A DNA stretch of 8,639 nucleotides from DATBIS01 sp036556805 (lineage in GTDB: Bacteria > Actinomycetota > UBA4738 > HRBIN12). Position numbers and translations under genes: made by a program. Shown piece by piece: positions 1-7,278 of this stretch; the first letter of the stretch is position 1; each line of letters begins with the position of its first letter. The notes beneath the pieces are model-generated. The model saw only the letters and a list, made by a program, of their open reading frames with translations, made no database searches and had not been told where the DNA came from. Location of the stretch: assembly GCA_036556805.1 (NCBI GenBank), contig DATBIS010000080.1, positions 1 to 8,639 on the forward strand, given 5' to 3'.

Positions 1-24
1 GGCCGTCTCGGTCGGATCGGTCAT
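1..24 (-). CDS. N-terminus of an unidentified protein (partial, runs off left edge)
   Basis: Only eight codons are in the window, reading MTDPTETA from an ATG at 24. The start is supported by a strong Shine-Dalgarno sequence, AAGGGAG on the minus strand (30-36), five bases upstream of the ATG. The frame is open to the window edge. Eight residues are far too few to name a family, and I make no functional guess. The gene is divergent from the receiver-kinase gene across about 450 bp of non-coding DNA. That it is a real gene is an inference from the ribosome binding site quality and the lack of any other good gene to the left of 471. Confidence 0.6.
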
Positions 25-29
25 GTGAG

Positions 30-52
30 CTCCCTTCGCTCAAAGCGAGGGG
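30..52 (-). promoter_or_regulatory. Ribosome binding site of the left gene, inside a hairpin
   Basis: The minus strand carries AAGGGAG at 36-30, spaced five bases from the ATG at 24. The same stretch can fold. TCGCT (48-44) pairs with AGCGA (40-36) around a three-base loop. After one C-A mismatch, CCC (52-50) pairs with GGG (34-32). Most of the Shine-Dalgarno sequence is therefore in the 3' arm of the stem. This would lower translation unless something opens it. The pairing is seen directly; the regulatory effect is inference. Confidence 0.55.
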
Positions 53-302
53 GCGTGCCGGAGCAGGGGCTCGGCGTGAGGTCGTGCCCGTGGGGGTCGA
101 CCGTCGCGGTTGCTCGCCGCTCGAAGCGGGAGCGTTCGGCCGTTGTGGAGCGGCCATGCGCGCGTGTGCGCACCAGTGAGTCCTTGTCCGGCGCTGCTGC
201 CTCGCCGTCGGCTCGCCGAGATTTCGGGGCCGACCGGGCGCGGCGCGCGCCACCTCGGTGGTCTGCTTCCCGCCGGAGGTTCCGGTGGGAACGTCTGCCA
301 AG

Positions 303-311
303 AGCATAACA
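303..311 (-). promoter_or_regulatory. Candidate extended -10 promoter reading left
   Basis: On the minus strand positions 311 to 303 read TGTTATGCT, an extended -10 form (TG, one base, then TATGCT, four of six to consensus). No good -35 hexamer lies 16-18 bases upstream, which extended -10 promoters can tolerate. Transcription would start near 296 and give the left gene a leader of about 270 nt. This is motif matching only. Confidence 0.3.
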
Positions 312-322
312 GGGGACCGATC

Positions 323-382
323 GGCTCCTTCAGAGCCCACGCGGTGGTTTTCCACCACCTGCGCGAACTAGTCCGAAGGGCT
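323..382 (+). promoter_or_regulatory. Three adjacent short hairpins upstream of the kinase gene
   Basis: Three stems follow each other closely. They are GGCTC/GAGCC (323-327 with 333-337, loop CTTCA), GGTGG/CCACC (343-347 with 352-356, loop TTTT) and AGTCC/GGGCT (370-374 with 378-382, one G-T pair, loop GAA). The middle stem reuses the arms of the earlier CCACC/GGTGG hairpin at 250-261, so the two could exchange partners. They could form a structured 5' leader for the kinase mRNA. No run of T follows, so none looks like an intrinsic terminator. Chance is a serious alternative at this GC content. Confidence 0.25.
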
Positions 383-461
383 CAGCCACGATCCCACGAT
401 GTCCGCCCCCGAAACCGCTCCCAAGCGGATACTGTCGCGGCCCCCGCGCCTCGAAACTTGC

Positions 462-467
462 AGGAAG
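462..467 (+). promoter_or_regulatory. Ribosome binding site that decides the kinase start
   Basis: AGGAAG lies just before the ATG at 471, with AGGA five bases from it. The frame stays open upstream to an ATG at 399, but that codon has no Shine-Dalgarno sequence. The 24 codons between the two ATGs include ATA, ACT, TGC and AGG, unlike the G/C-ending codons of the rest of the gene. I therefore place the start at 471. Confidence 0.65.
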
Positions 468-470
468 ACC

Positions 471-1634
471 ATGGTCCAGCTCGCTTCCCTGCCTTCGAGC
501 GGGATCGGTCCCCGGGTTCGAGTGCTCATCGTGGACGACAACCCGGGGTTCCGCGAATCCCTGATCTCGTTGCTCGCCACCGATGCCCTCGAGGTGGTCG
601 CCGAGGCGTCGACGGGGGTCGAGGCGCTCGCGCTCGCGGCGACCACGCACCCCGACGTCGTGCTGATGGACGTGCGCATGCCCACGATGGACGGCGTCGA
701 GGCGACGCGGCGGCTCAAAGCCGCGTACCCGCAGATCGGCGTGGTGGCGCTCACGGGATCCGAGGACCAGGCGCAGGTGCGCGACATGCTGGTGGCCGGC
801 GCCACCGGCTACGTCCTGAAGGACTCGGAGGGCGACGACATCCTGAACGCGGTGATGCACGCCGCCACCGGGCACGGCGTGATCTCCCCCGAGGTCACGC
901 CCGCGGTGATCGACGAGCTCACGGAGGCCCTCGCGCGCGAGCGGAGCCGCACGCGACAGCTCGAGATCGCACAGGAGGCCTTGCTCGAGCGCGCCGCGCG
1001 GCGTCACGAGCTGGTGTCCCGACTCGGCCACGAGCTGCGGACTCCCGTCACGGTGATCCTCGGCATGGCCCAGACCCTCGTGGCGGGCCGCGTCCCGGAG
1101 GCCCAGCGCGAGCAGATCCTCGAGCGGCTGGTCGGGCGCACCGCCGACCTCGCGCGGCTCGTCGCGCGCTTCGAGGCGGCCGTCGAGGCCGGCCTCACCG
1201 AGTGGGCGAACGTCACGCAGGTCGCCCAGGAGGTCGCCTCCGCGTTCGCCAGGGTTCGCGTCGAGGCGCCGGAGATCCCCGCCATGGCGAGCCTCAACCG
1301 CACGGCCGCACGGCGGATCCTCGAGGAGCTCGTCGAAAACGCGCTCGCGTTCAGCCCCGAGCACGAGGAGGTGTTGATCCACATCACGCTCGACGGCGCG
1401 GGGCCGCTCGTGCGCGTGATCGACCGCGGCCCGGGCGTCGACGCCGAGGCCGTCGAGCGCATCTTCGACCCCCTCGAGCAGGCCGAGGAGCTCACCACGC
1501 GCGTCCATCAGGGCATCGGCCTCGGTCTCGCGATCGCGCGGATGTCGGCGCGCGCGATGGACGGCGACGTCGTGCTCGAGTCGAGCGGTCCCGACGGCTG
1601 CACGTTCCTGTGGAGCGTGTCGCTCTCGGCGTGA
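471..1634 (+). CDS. Soluble hybrid protein: receiver domain followed by histidine kinase core
   Basis: This 387-residue protein (ATG at 471) combines an N-terminal receiver with a HisKA/HATPase kinase. The receiver spans about residues 16-135. It has the acidic pair D22-D23, phospho-acceptor D67 in LMDVRMP, T95 and K117, all the expected catalytic residues. A charged, probably coiled-coil linker (about 150-183) leads to the HisKA segment, with H187 in HELRTP. The E and T after the histidine match the ExxT pattern of kinases that also act as phosphatases. The ATPase domain has the N box (N290), G1 (DRGPG from D318), an F box (F332) and G2 (GIGLGL, 348-353). There is no signal peptide or membrane segment, so it acts in the cytoplasm. 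Phosphotransfer to or from its own receiver is expected of the family. Its input and partner are unknown, and no DNA-binding partner is in the window. A start at 399 would add 24 residues. Confidence 0.88.
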   Translation: MVQLASLPSSGIGPRVRVLIVDDNPGFRESLISLLATDALEVVAEASTGVEALALAATTHPDVVLMDVRMPTMDGVEATRRLKAAYPQIGVVALTGSEDQAQVRDMLVAGATGYVLKDSEGDDILNAVMHAATGHGVISPEVTPAVIDELTEALARERSRTRQLEIAQEALLERAARRHELVSRLGHELRTPVTVILGMAQTLVAGRVPEAQREQILERLVGRTADLARLVARFEAAVEAGLTEWANVTQVAQEVASAFARVRVEAPEIPAMASLNRTAARRILEELVENALAFSPEHEEVLIHITLDGAGPLVRVIDRGPGVDAEAVERIFDPLEQAEELTTRVHQGIGLGLAIARMSARAMDGDVVLESSGPDGCTFLWSVSLSA

Positions 1635-2774
1635 CTACTTGAACCGGCGCATGTGGACGTTCAGCAGCAGTCCCACGCCGGCGAGGTTCGCGAGCATCGC
1701 GCTCCCCCCGTAGGACACGAAGGGTAACGGGATGCCGGTGATCGGCATGATGCCGATCGTCATCCCGATGTTCACGAACATCTGGATCGCGAACATCGAC
1801 GCCACGCCCGCCGCGAGGTAGGTCCCGAACGGGTCCTTCGAGAGGTACGAGATGCGGATGGCTCGCCACAGGAGCACCGCGAACAGCAGCAGGATCACCG
1901 TCGATCCCACGAACCCGAACTCCTCCCCCGCCGCCGTGAAGATGAAGTCGGTGTGCTGCTCGGGCACGAAGTCGAGGTTCGTGAGGCGGCCCTGCAGGTA
2001 GCCCTGGCCGGTGATGCCGCCGGAGCCGATCGCGATCAGCGACTGTTCGAGGTTGTAGCGGAGCGCGGCCGGCGCGCCTTCCTGGTCGAGGAAGGTGCGA
2101 AGCCGATCGAGCTGGTACTCCTGGATCACGTGGAGCCGGAAGATGCCGCCGATGAGGAGGACGCCGGCGAGCGCGAGCGCCGCGAGGTGGCGCGGCTTCG
2201 TGCCGGCAACGACGAGGATGCCGCCGAGGATCGCCGCGAGCACGATCGACGTGCCGATGTCGGGCTGGATCAGCACGAGCAGCATCGGGAGCGCGGCGAA
2301 GCCGATCGCGCGCACCACGTCGACCATCGTCGGCTGCACGCTGCGCATCTCCGAGAACACGCTCGCGAGCATGAGGATCAGCGCGATCTTCGCGAACTCC
2401 GAGGGCGTGACCTGGAAGCCCGCGAACTCGAACCAGCGCTGCGCGCCCGCCGAGCTCGACCCCAGCGGCGTCTGCACCAGCACGAGCGCGACGATCGTGC
2501 CGACGTACGCGAACCCCGCGTACACCTTGTAGAAGCGGTAGTCGAAGCTCGCGACGAACAGCAGCAGCACCATGCCGATCAGCGCGAACACGATCTGCTT
2601 CTTGAGGAACAGCCCCGGGTCGTCGCCGAACTGCTCGAGCGAGCGCCTCGTTGCCGAGTACACGAGCAGGAACCCCGCCACGACGAGCGCGATCGCGGTC
2701 AGCATGAGGACGGGGTCGAGGTGACGGATCGGCCGACGCTCGTCGACGTACGCGCGGCTGGCGACGAGGTCCAT
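1635..2774 (-). CDS. rodA: RodA, SEDS-family peptidoglycan glycosyltransferase of the elongasome
   Basis: This 379-residue polytopic membrane protein polymerises lipid II into glycan strands during lateral wall growth, partnered with PBP2. Family hallmarks are AQRW (111-114), PSEFAK (124-129), QPDIGTS (170-176), LDRLRTFLD (222-230), VPEQHTDFIF (270-279), which holds the essential aspartate D276, and GIPLPFVSYGGSAM (347-360). The PEQHTDFIF form and the PBP2 neighbour favour RodA over FtsW. Length is normal for RodA, and about ten hydrophobic segments are visible. The ATG at 2774 shares its A with the mrdA stop codon (TGATG), so translation is probably coupled. A GGGG-rich Shine-Dalgarno-like stretch sits inside the end of mrdA, about eleven bases upstream. 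It is the last gene of the cluster. Its TAG abuts the kinase stop codon on the other strand, leaving no room for a private terminator. Confidence 0.95.
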   Translation of the reverse strand: MDLVASRAYVDERRPIRHLDPVLMLTAIALVVAGFLLVYSATRRSLEQFGDDPGLFLKKQIVFALIGMVLLLFVASFDYRFYKVYAGFAYVGTIVALVLVQTPLGSSSAGAQRWFEFAGFQVTPSEFAKIALILMLASVFSEMRSVQPTMVDVVRAIGFAALPMLLVLIQPDIGTSIVLAAILGGILVVAGTKPRHLAALALAGVLLIGGIFRLHVIQEYQLDRLRTFLDQEGAPAALRYNLEQSLIAIGSGGITGQGYLQGRLTNLDFVPEQHTDFIFTAAGEEFGFVGSTVILLLFAVLLWRAIRISYLSKDPFGTYLAAGVASMFAIQMFVNIGMTIGIMPITGIPLPFVSYGGSAMLANLAGVGLLLNVHMRRFK

Positions 2775-4708
2775 CAGTCGGTCGTCTCCCCGCCAATGAC
2801 CTGGGCGCCCGACTCAAGGCCGTACATCTGCTCGATGATCGATCGGGCGATCGGGGCGGCCGTCGTCGAGCCGTGCCCGCCCTCCTCGACCATCACCACG
2901 ATGATGTGGTCAGGGTCGTCGATCGTCCCGCCCACCATGGCCACGAACCACGACGTGTCCTGGAAGGGCTCTCGCTGCGCCGTGCCTGTCTTTCCGGAAA
3001 CCGCTACCTGACTGAAGGGAAACCCGGCGAAAGCGCCAGCGGCGGTACCAGGGCTGTGGAGTACCGACTCGAGCGAGCCTCGGATGTACGAGAGCTGTTC
3101 GTGTGTGAACGGAAGCTTGCGGCACGGCCCGCCCTTGATCGCGCGCACGTCGTCGCCGTTCGCGTCCTGCACCGCCGCCGCCAGGCGCGGCGCGCACAGC
3201 TTCCCGTCGTTCGCGATCGCCGCATAGGCGCTCGCGAGCTGCAGCGGGGTCACGGTAACGAACCCCTGGCCGATAGACATGAGGATGTCGTCCGCCGGCA
3301 GCCACGTCCGCTGGTCGGGGTTGAAGAGTTGAGGGTTGGCCTTCGCGTATTCCGCCTTCCACGCAGCGGTCGGCACGAGTCCCGGCTGCTCGGAGGGAAG
3401 GTCGATCCCGGTGTCCCTGCCGAATCCGAAGAGGCGCGTGAGGTCCTCCTGCAGCGGTTCGCGCGCCTTCCCGAGCGAGTTGTCGGCGAAGTACTTGTCA
3501 TAGAAGTCGGCCCCGAACTTGTAGAAGACGGTGTCGCACGAACGCTGTAGCGCCGTGTGCAATGTGAGGCTGCCGAGGTTCGAGCTCGACCAGTTGTGGA
3601 ACGGGTGCAACGTGTCCGTCCCGTAGATGAACTCGGGCGGGCATGGGTAGTACCCGCCGAGGGTCGCGATCCCTCGCTTGATGGCGGACAAGGCGATGAA
3701 CGGCTTGAATGTGGATCCAGGCGGGATCTCCGCCTGAGTCGCGCGCGAGAAGAGCGGCGCGTGTGCGGTCGGCCTCTTGAGATCAGCCAGCCGCTGTTCC
3801 GTGATGCCGCCCACGAACCACTTCGGGTCGAAGGTGGGGTATGAGGCGATCGCCTCGACGCCGAACGTATGCGGGTCCAGCACGACCACCGCACCCGAGG
3901 TGGCCTTCAGGAGCCCGGTGTTCTGCTCCGAGACGCTTCGCGCCTTCAGGATGCCCTCGCGGAGTTGGGTCTCCACGAGACCCTGAAGATGGGTGTTGAG
4001 GTACAGGCGGATGTCGAGCCCCGGTCTGGCTTCTTGCTCGCCGAGCGTGCGGATCAACTCACCTGCCGCGTTCAGTAGGAGCTTGCGGTAGCCCTTCTGC
4101 CCTCGCAAGAACCGCTCGTACTCCGACTCGAGGCCGGACTGGCCGATCAGGTCGCTCGGGCTGTAGTCCTTGTAGTGCGGATCGTCGGTCTGCTCGGGCG
4201 TGAGGCGGCCGAGGCTCCCGAGGATGTGCGCGGCGAGCGAACCGTACGGGTAGGTGCGAACCGACGCATCCGTCCAGGACACGCCGGGGAAGTCGTCTCG
4301 ATGCTCCGCGATGTAGGCGATGTAATCCTGCGGGACGTCGACCGCGACCGGGATCGGCTCGTACTCGTAGTACTGCTTGTTCCCGAGCGCGTCGACGATC
4401 GAGCGCACGGGGACGTGCAGGAGCTGGGAGAGCCGGTACAGCACCGCCTCCGGGTCGTCGCCGAGCTTCTGCTGCTCCACGAGCACCTCGGTGCTCGCGC
4501 GGTTGCCCACGATCACGTGTCCCTTCGCATCGAGGATCCGCCCGCGCGGCGCCTCCGTGCGCACGATCTTCACGAGGTTGTTGTTCTGCGCCTCCACGTA
4601 TTTCTCGGAGGCGAGCACCTGCAGGTACCACAGGCGTGCAGACAGGCCCGCGAACATGAGCGCCACCAGCAGCGCGAGGAGCTTCAGCCGCGAGGCAGAC
4701 TTGTCCAC
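2774..4708 (-). CDS. mrdA: Penicillin-binding protein 2, class B transpeptidase of the elongasome
   Basis: This 644-residue class B PBP cross-links the glycan made by RodA. I place the start at the GTG at 4708, whose first G is the last base of the mreD stop (TAGTG). The protein then opens VDKSASRLK followed by a membrane anchor at about 6-25, as expected. The frame is open further upstream but that part overlaps mreD. The PBP dimerisation/pedestal region follows (about 45-290). The transpeptidase domain has SxxK with nucleophile S332 in PGSTFKP (K335), the second motif as S390-C-D392, and KTG at 573-575 in SGKTGTAQ. SxD in place of SxN is common among PBP2 proteins, so I expect activity. There is no PASTA domain, which argues against a divisome PBP3/FtsI of Firmicutes type. 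The transpeptidase half uses visibly more A- and T-ending codons than the neighbouring genes. Confidence 0.93.
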   Translation of the reverse strand: MDKSASRLKLLALLVALMFAGLSARLWYLQVLASEKYVEAQNNNLVKIVRTEAPRGRILDAKGHVIVGNRASTEVLVEQQKLGDDPEAVLYRLSQLLHVPVRSIVDALGNKQYYEYEPIPVAVDVPQDYIAYIAEHRDDFPGVSWTDASVRTYPYGSLAAHILGSLGRLTPEQTDDPHYKDYSPSDLIGQSGLESEYERFLRGQKGYRKLLLNAAGELIRTLGEQEARPGLDIRLYLNTHLQGLVETQLREGILKARSVSEQNTGLLKATSGAVVVLDPHTFGVEAIASYPTFDPKWFVGGITEQRLADLKRPTAHAPLFSRATQAEIPPGSTFKPFIALSAIKRGIATLGGYYPCPPEFIYGTDTLHPFHNWSSSNLGSLTLHTALQRSCDTVFYKFGADFYDKYFADNSLGKAREPLQEDLTRLFGFGRDTGIDLPSEQPGLVPTAAWKAEYAKANPQLFNPDQRTWLPADDILMSIGQGFVTVTPLQLASAYAAIANDGKLCAPRLAAAVQDANGDDVRAIKGGPCRKLPFTHEQLSYIRGSLESVLHSPGTAAGAFAGFPFSQVAVSGKTGTAQREPFQDTSWFVAMVGGTIDDPDHIIVVMVEEGGHGSTTAAPIARSIIEQMYGLESGAQVIGGETTD

Positions 4709-5214
4709 TAGAAGCGGACCACCCGTTGAGGTCTCGATCCCTCGAACACGCGCCGCAGGATCGGGTACGCGAGCGGCGTGAGCAGCGTGTCGTACGCCGC
4801 CACCAGCAGCGCCACGCGGAAGAACTCGACGGTGCGGATCTCGAGGCTCCCCAGGAGGAACCGCACGAGCTGGTACACGCACACCGCGCAGAACGTGCCC
4901 ACCGCCACGAGCAGGGTCGGCAACAGCGGCGACGGCGAGACGATGTATTGGCGCGCGAGCCCCACCGTGTAGCCGAGCAACGTGAGCGTGAGCGCGGTGG
5001 CGCCCTTCGGCTGGTTCAGGAAGAAGTCCTCGGACATGCCCGCCACGAACCCGAAGATCATGCCTTCCCGAGGGCCCTCGAGGATCGCGAGCACGACCGT
5101 GACGAGGTAGAGCAGCTCGGGCTTGACGCCGAGCAGCTTGATCTGCCCGAAGATCGTGGACTGCAGCAGGATCGCGGTGACGATGATCGCGACGAGCGCG
5201 AGCGTGCGACGCAT
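4708..5214 (-). CDS. mreD: MreD, membrane subunit of the rod-shape complex
   Basis: This 168-residue, strongly hydrophobic protein has about five membrane segments (roughly 4-22, 34-60, 74-90, 98-122 and 131-152). MreD bridges MreC to the RodA-PBP2 pair and MreB. Sequence conservation in this family is low. The call rests on size, hydrophobic pattern, the family-like stretch around KPELLYL (31-37) and FGFVAGMSEDFF (54-65), and above all the position between mreC and mrdA. The ATG at 5214 overlaps the mreC stop by one base (TGATG), and its own TAG overlaps the GTG of mrdA by one base. An open extension upstream of 5214 overlaps mreC and does not look like a membrane protein, so I reject it. 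Confidence 0.9.
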   Translation of the reverse strand: MRRTLALVAIIVTAILLQSTIFGQIKLLGVKPELLYLVTVVLAILEGPREGMIFGFVAGMSEDFFLNQPKGATALTLTLLGYTVGLARQYIVSPSPLLPTLLVAVGTFCAVCVYQLVRFLLGSLEIRTVEFFRVALLVAAYDTLLTPLAYPILRRVFEGSRPQRVVRF

Positions 5215-6089
5215 CAGGCGCACGCCCTCGACGTCTGGCGGAGCACGAGAACCTCGCGGAGCTGCGAGAAGTCCGCCACCGGACGAACGAGGATGAACGC
5301 CTCGAGATCGTTCGTCGGCGGGATCGTGCGCGAGACCTCCCCGACCACGATGCCCGGTGGGTAGAGGCCGCACTCGCCGGCTACCTTGTAGCCCGACGTC
5401 ACGACGAGGTCGTGGCTCGAGACGACCGTGGAGGTATCGACGAGGCTCATCGACATGTCGTCCTCGCCCTCTCCCTGGACGAGCCCCGTCGCGCTCGAGC
5501 CGGCAAGCCGCGCGCCCACGAACGAGTCGCGGTCGATGATGAGCTGGACGACCGAGAAGTCGGCGGTCACGTTGATGACGTGGCCGACGAGCAGGGCCTG
5601 GCCGCCCTCAGTGGCGGGACCCGCCACCACCGGGTCGTCGACCTTCACGCCCGAGGAGGAGCCCGCGTCGATCTCGATCGTCCACTCGAAGTTCGAAAGG
5701 CCGCTGCCGACGACGTTCCCGGCGACGGGGTCGGAGTCCTGGAGCGTGTTCTTGAGCCCGACGATGTCCTCGAGCGCCTGGATCTCCGAGTCCTTCGCGG
5801 TGCCCGCGGCGACCTGCGCGCGGAGCGAAGCGACCTCCTGCTCGAGCCGGCGGTTGTCGGCTTCGAGCGAGGGGAGATGGGCGAGCCCGATGAAGAAGTC
5901 GGCGATCGGCGTGGTGACCTTCGTAACGGTCCGCTGCAGCGGGCCGATGATCTGCACGCCGGCGCGGCCGAGTCCCGCGAGCGGGCCGGACGATCCCTGC
6001 TTGTAGTCGAGCGTGATCGTCGCGAGCGCGAGCGAGACGAAGACGACGAGCAACAACCGGTTGCTGCGTGGCTTCGGCCGGACCGCCAC
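5214..6089 (-). CDS. mreC: MreC, extracytoplasmic scaffold of the rod-shape complex
   Basis: This 291-residue bitopic protein has a short basic N-terminus (RPKPRSNR), one membrane helix (about 12-28), a coiled coil rich in L and E (about 72-112) that mediates dimerisation, and the beta-rich MreC core. Family-like core stretches are ALLVGHVINV (165-174), the segment through LIIDRDSFVGARL (184-196) and YPPGIVVGEV (243-252). MreC binds PBP2 and is thought to switch it to its active shape. The start is a GTG at 6089, seven bases after the mreB stop. No convincing Shine-Dalgarno sequence precedes it, so translation may depend on ribosomes leaving mreB. A later TTG start near codon 12 would remove the basic residues before the helix and is less likely. 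Confidence 0.92.
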   Translation of the reverse strand: MAVRPKPRSNRLLLVVFVSLALATITLDYKQGSSGPLAGLGRAGVQIIGPLQRTVTKVTTPIADFFIGLAHLPSLEADNRRLEQEVASLRAQVAAGTAKDSEIQALEDIVGLKNTLQDSDPVAGNVVGSGLSNFEWTIEIDAGSSSGVKVDDPVVAGPATEGGQALLVGHVINVTADFSVVQLIIDRDSFVGARLAGSSATGLVQGEGEDDMSMSLVDTSTVVSSHDLVVTSGYKVAGECGLYPPGIVVGEVSRTIPPTNDLEAFILVRPVADFSQLREVLVLRQTSRACA

Positions 6090-6096
6090 GGCCGGG

Positions 6097-7179
<1,083 letters not shown>

Positions 7180-7191
7180 GGGCTCCCGGAC

Positions 7192-7220
7192 GTTCTACAG
7201 GACGGGGTCCGAACTGGCAA
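7192..7220 (-). promoter_or_regulatory. Promoter of the mreB-rodA cluster
   Basis: On the minus strand TTGCCA (7220-7215, five of six to TTGACA) is followed after exactly 17 bases by TAGAAC (7197-7192, four of six to TATAAT). This is the best housekeeping-sigma promoter in the window and points at mreB. The predicted start near 7185 leaves a leader of only about six bases before ATG 7179. It would cut into the GGGAG at 7183-7187, so mreB would be read from a nearly leaderless mRNA. A GGAC/GTCC inverted repeat (7200-7210) sits in the spacer. Confidence 0.6.
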
Positions 7221-7241
7221 CCCGACCTACACGTCGTTCGT

Positions 7242-7247
7242 TAGTGT
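7242..7247 (+). promoter_or_regulatory. Weak candidate -10 box for fabD
   Basis: TAGTGT at 7242-7247 fits the loose TANNNT pattern and would start transcription near 7254, giving a 25-base leader that contains the fabD ribosome binding site. No convincing -35 lies 17 bases upstream. The corresponding DNA overlaps the -35 of the opposing mreB promoter, so the two polymerases would compete if both are real. Confidence 0.25.
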
Positions 7248-7266
7248 TGGCTGATTGTCCCAGGTG

Positions 7267-7272
7267 AAAGGA
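7267..7272 (+). promoter_or_regulatory. Ribosome binding site that decides the fabD start
   Basis: AAAGGA at 7267-7272 lies six bases before a TTG at 7279. The protein from that TTG begins MRFGVVFPGQGSQ, matching the usual FabD N-terminus. Upstream in-frame TTG (7255) and GTG (7264) codons have no such site and would add residues that family members normally lack. Confidence 0.75.
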
Positions 7273-7278
7273 CGGCCG

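Larger units (their letters stand above)
25..470. other. Divergent intergenic region with many short hairpins
   Basis: About 446 bp separate the left gene from the kinase start. Open frames exist here but have no ribosome binding site, and they run out of phase with the recognisable kinase domains, so I do not call a gene. Visible inverted repeats are GGCCG/CGGCC (138-142 and 151-155), TGCGC/GCGCA (157-161 and 168-172), CCACC/GGTGG (250-261), GTTCC/GGAAC (near 280-293), and three adjacent hairpins between 323 and 382. I recognise no known riboswitch core, tRNA, tmRNA, RNase P or SRP RNA signature. The length and structure are compatible with a leader RNA on either strand, but high GC alone produces many such stems. 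Confidence 0.6.

Noticed and set aside
250..290. Minus-strand stretch TCCGGCGGGAAGCAG resembling the SRP (4.5S) RNA tip
   Set aside because: It lacks the conserved CAGG on the 5' side and a GNRA-type tetraloop, and flanking pairing does not match helix 8.
25..470. Known riboswitch, RNase P RNA, tmRNA or tRNA in the long intergenic region
   Set aside because: I looked for FMN, cobalamin, TPP, c-di-AMP and c-di-GMP core motifs and for T-loop or P-RNA signatures on both strands and found none I could defend.
399..470. Upstream ATG at 399 as the kinase start
   Set aside because: No ribosome binding site, and the 24 extra codons include several rare in this genome. ATG 471 has AGGAAG at good spacing.
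110..1642. Long plus-strand open frame overlapping the kinase gene in another phase
   Set aside because: It is an arginine-rich product typical of a shadow frame in high-GC DNA. The overlapping frame carries complete receiver and kinase motifs.
1492..2817. Long minus-strand open frame overlapping rodA in another phase
   Set aside because: Low-complexity Arg/Ala/Pro sequence. The rodA frame has all SEDS-family motifs and a coupled start.
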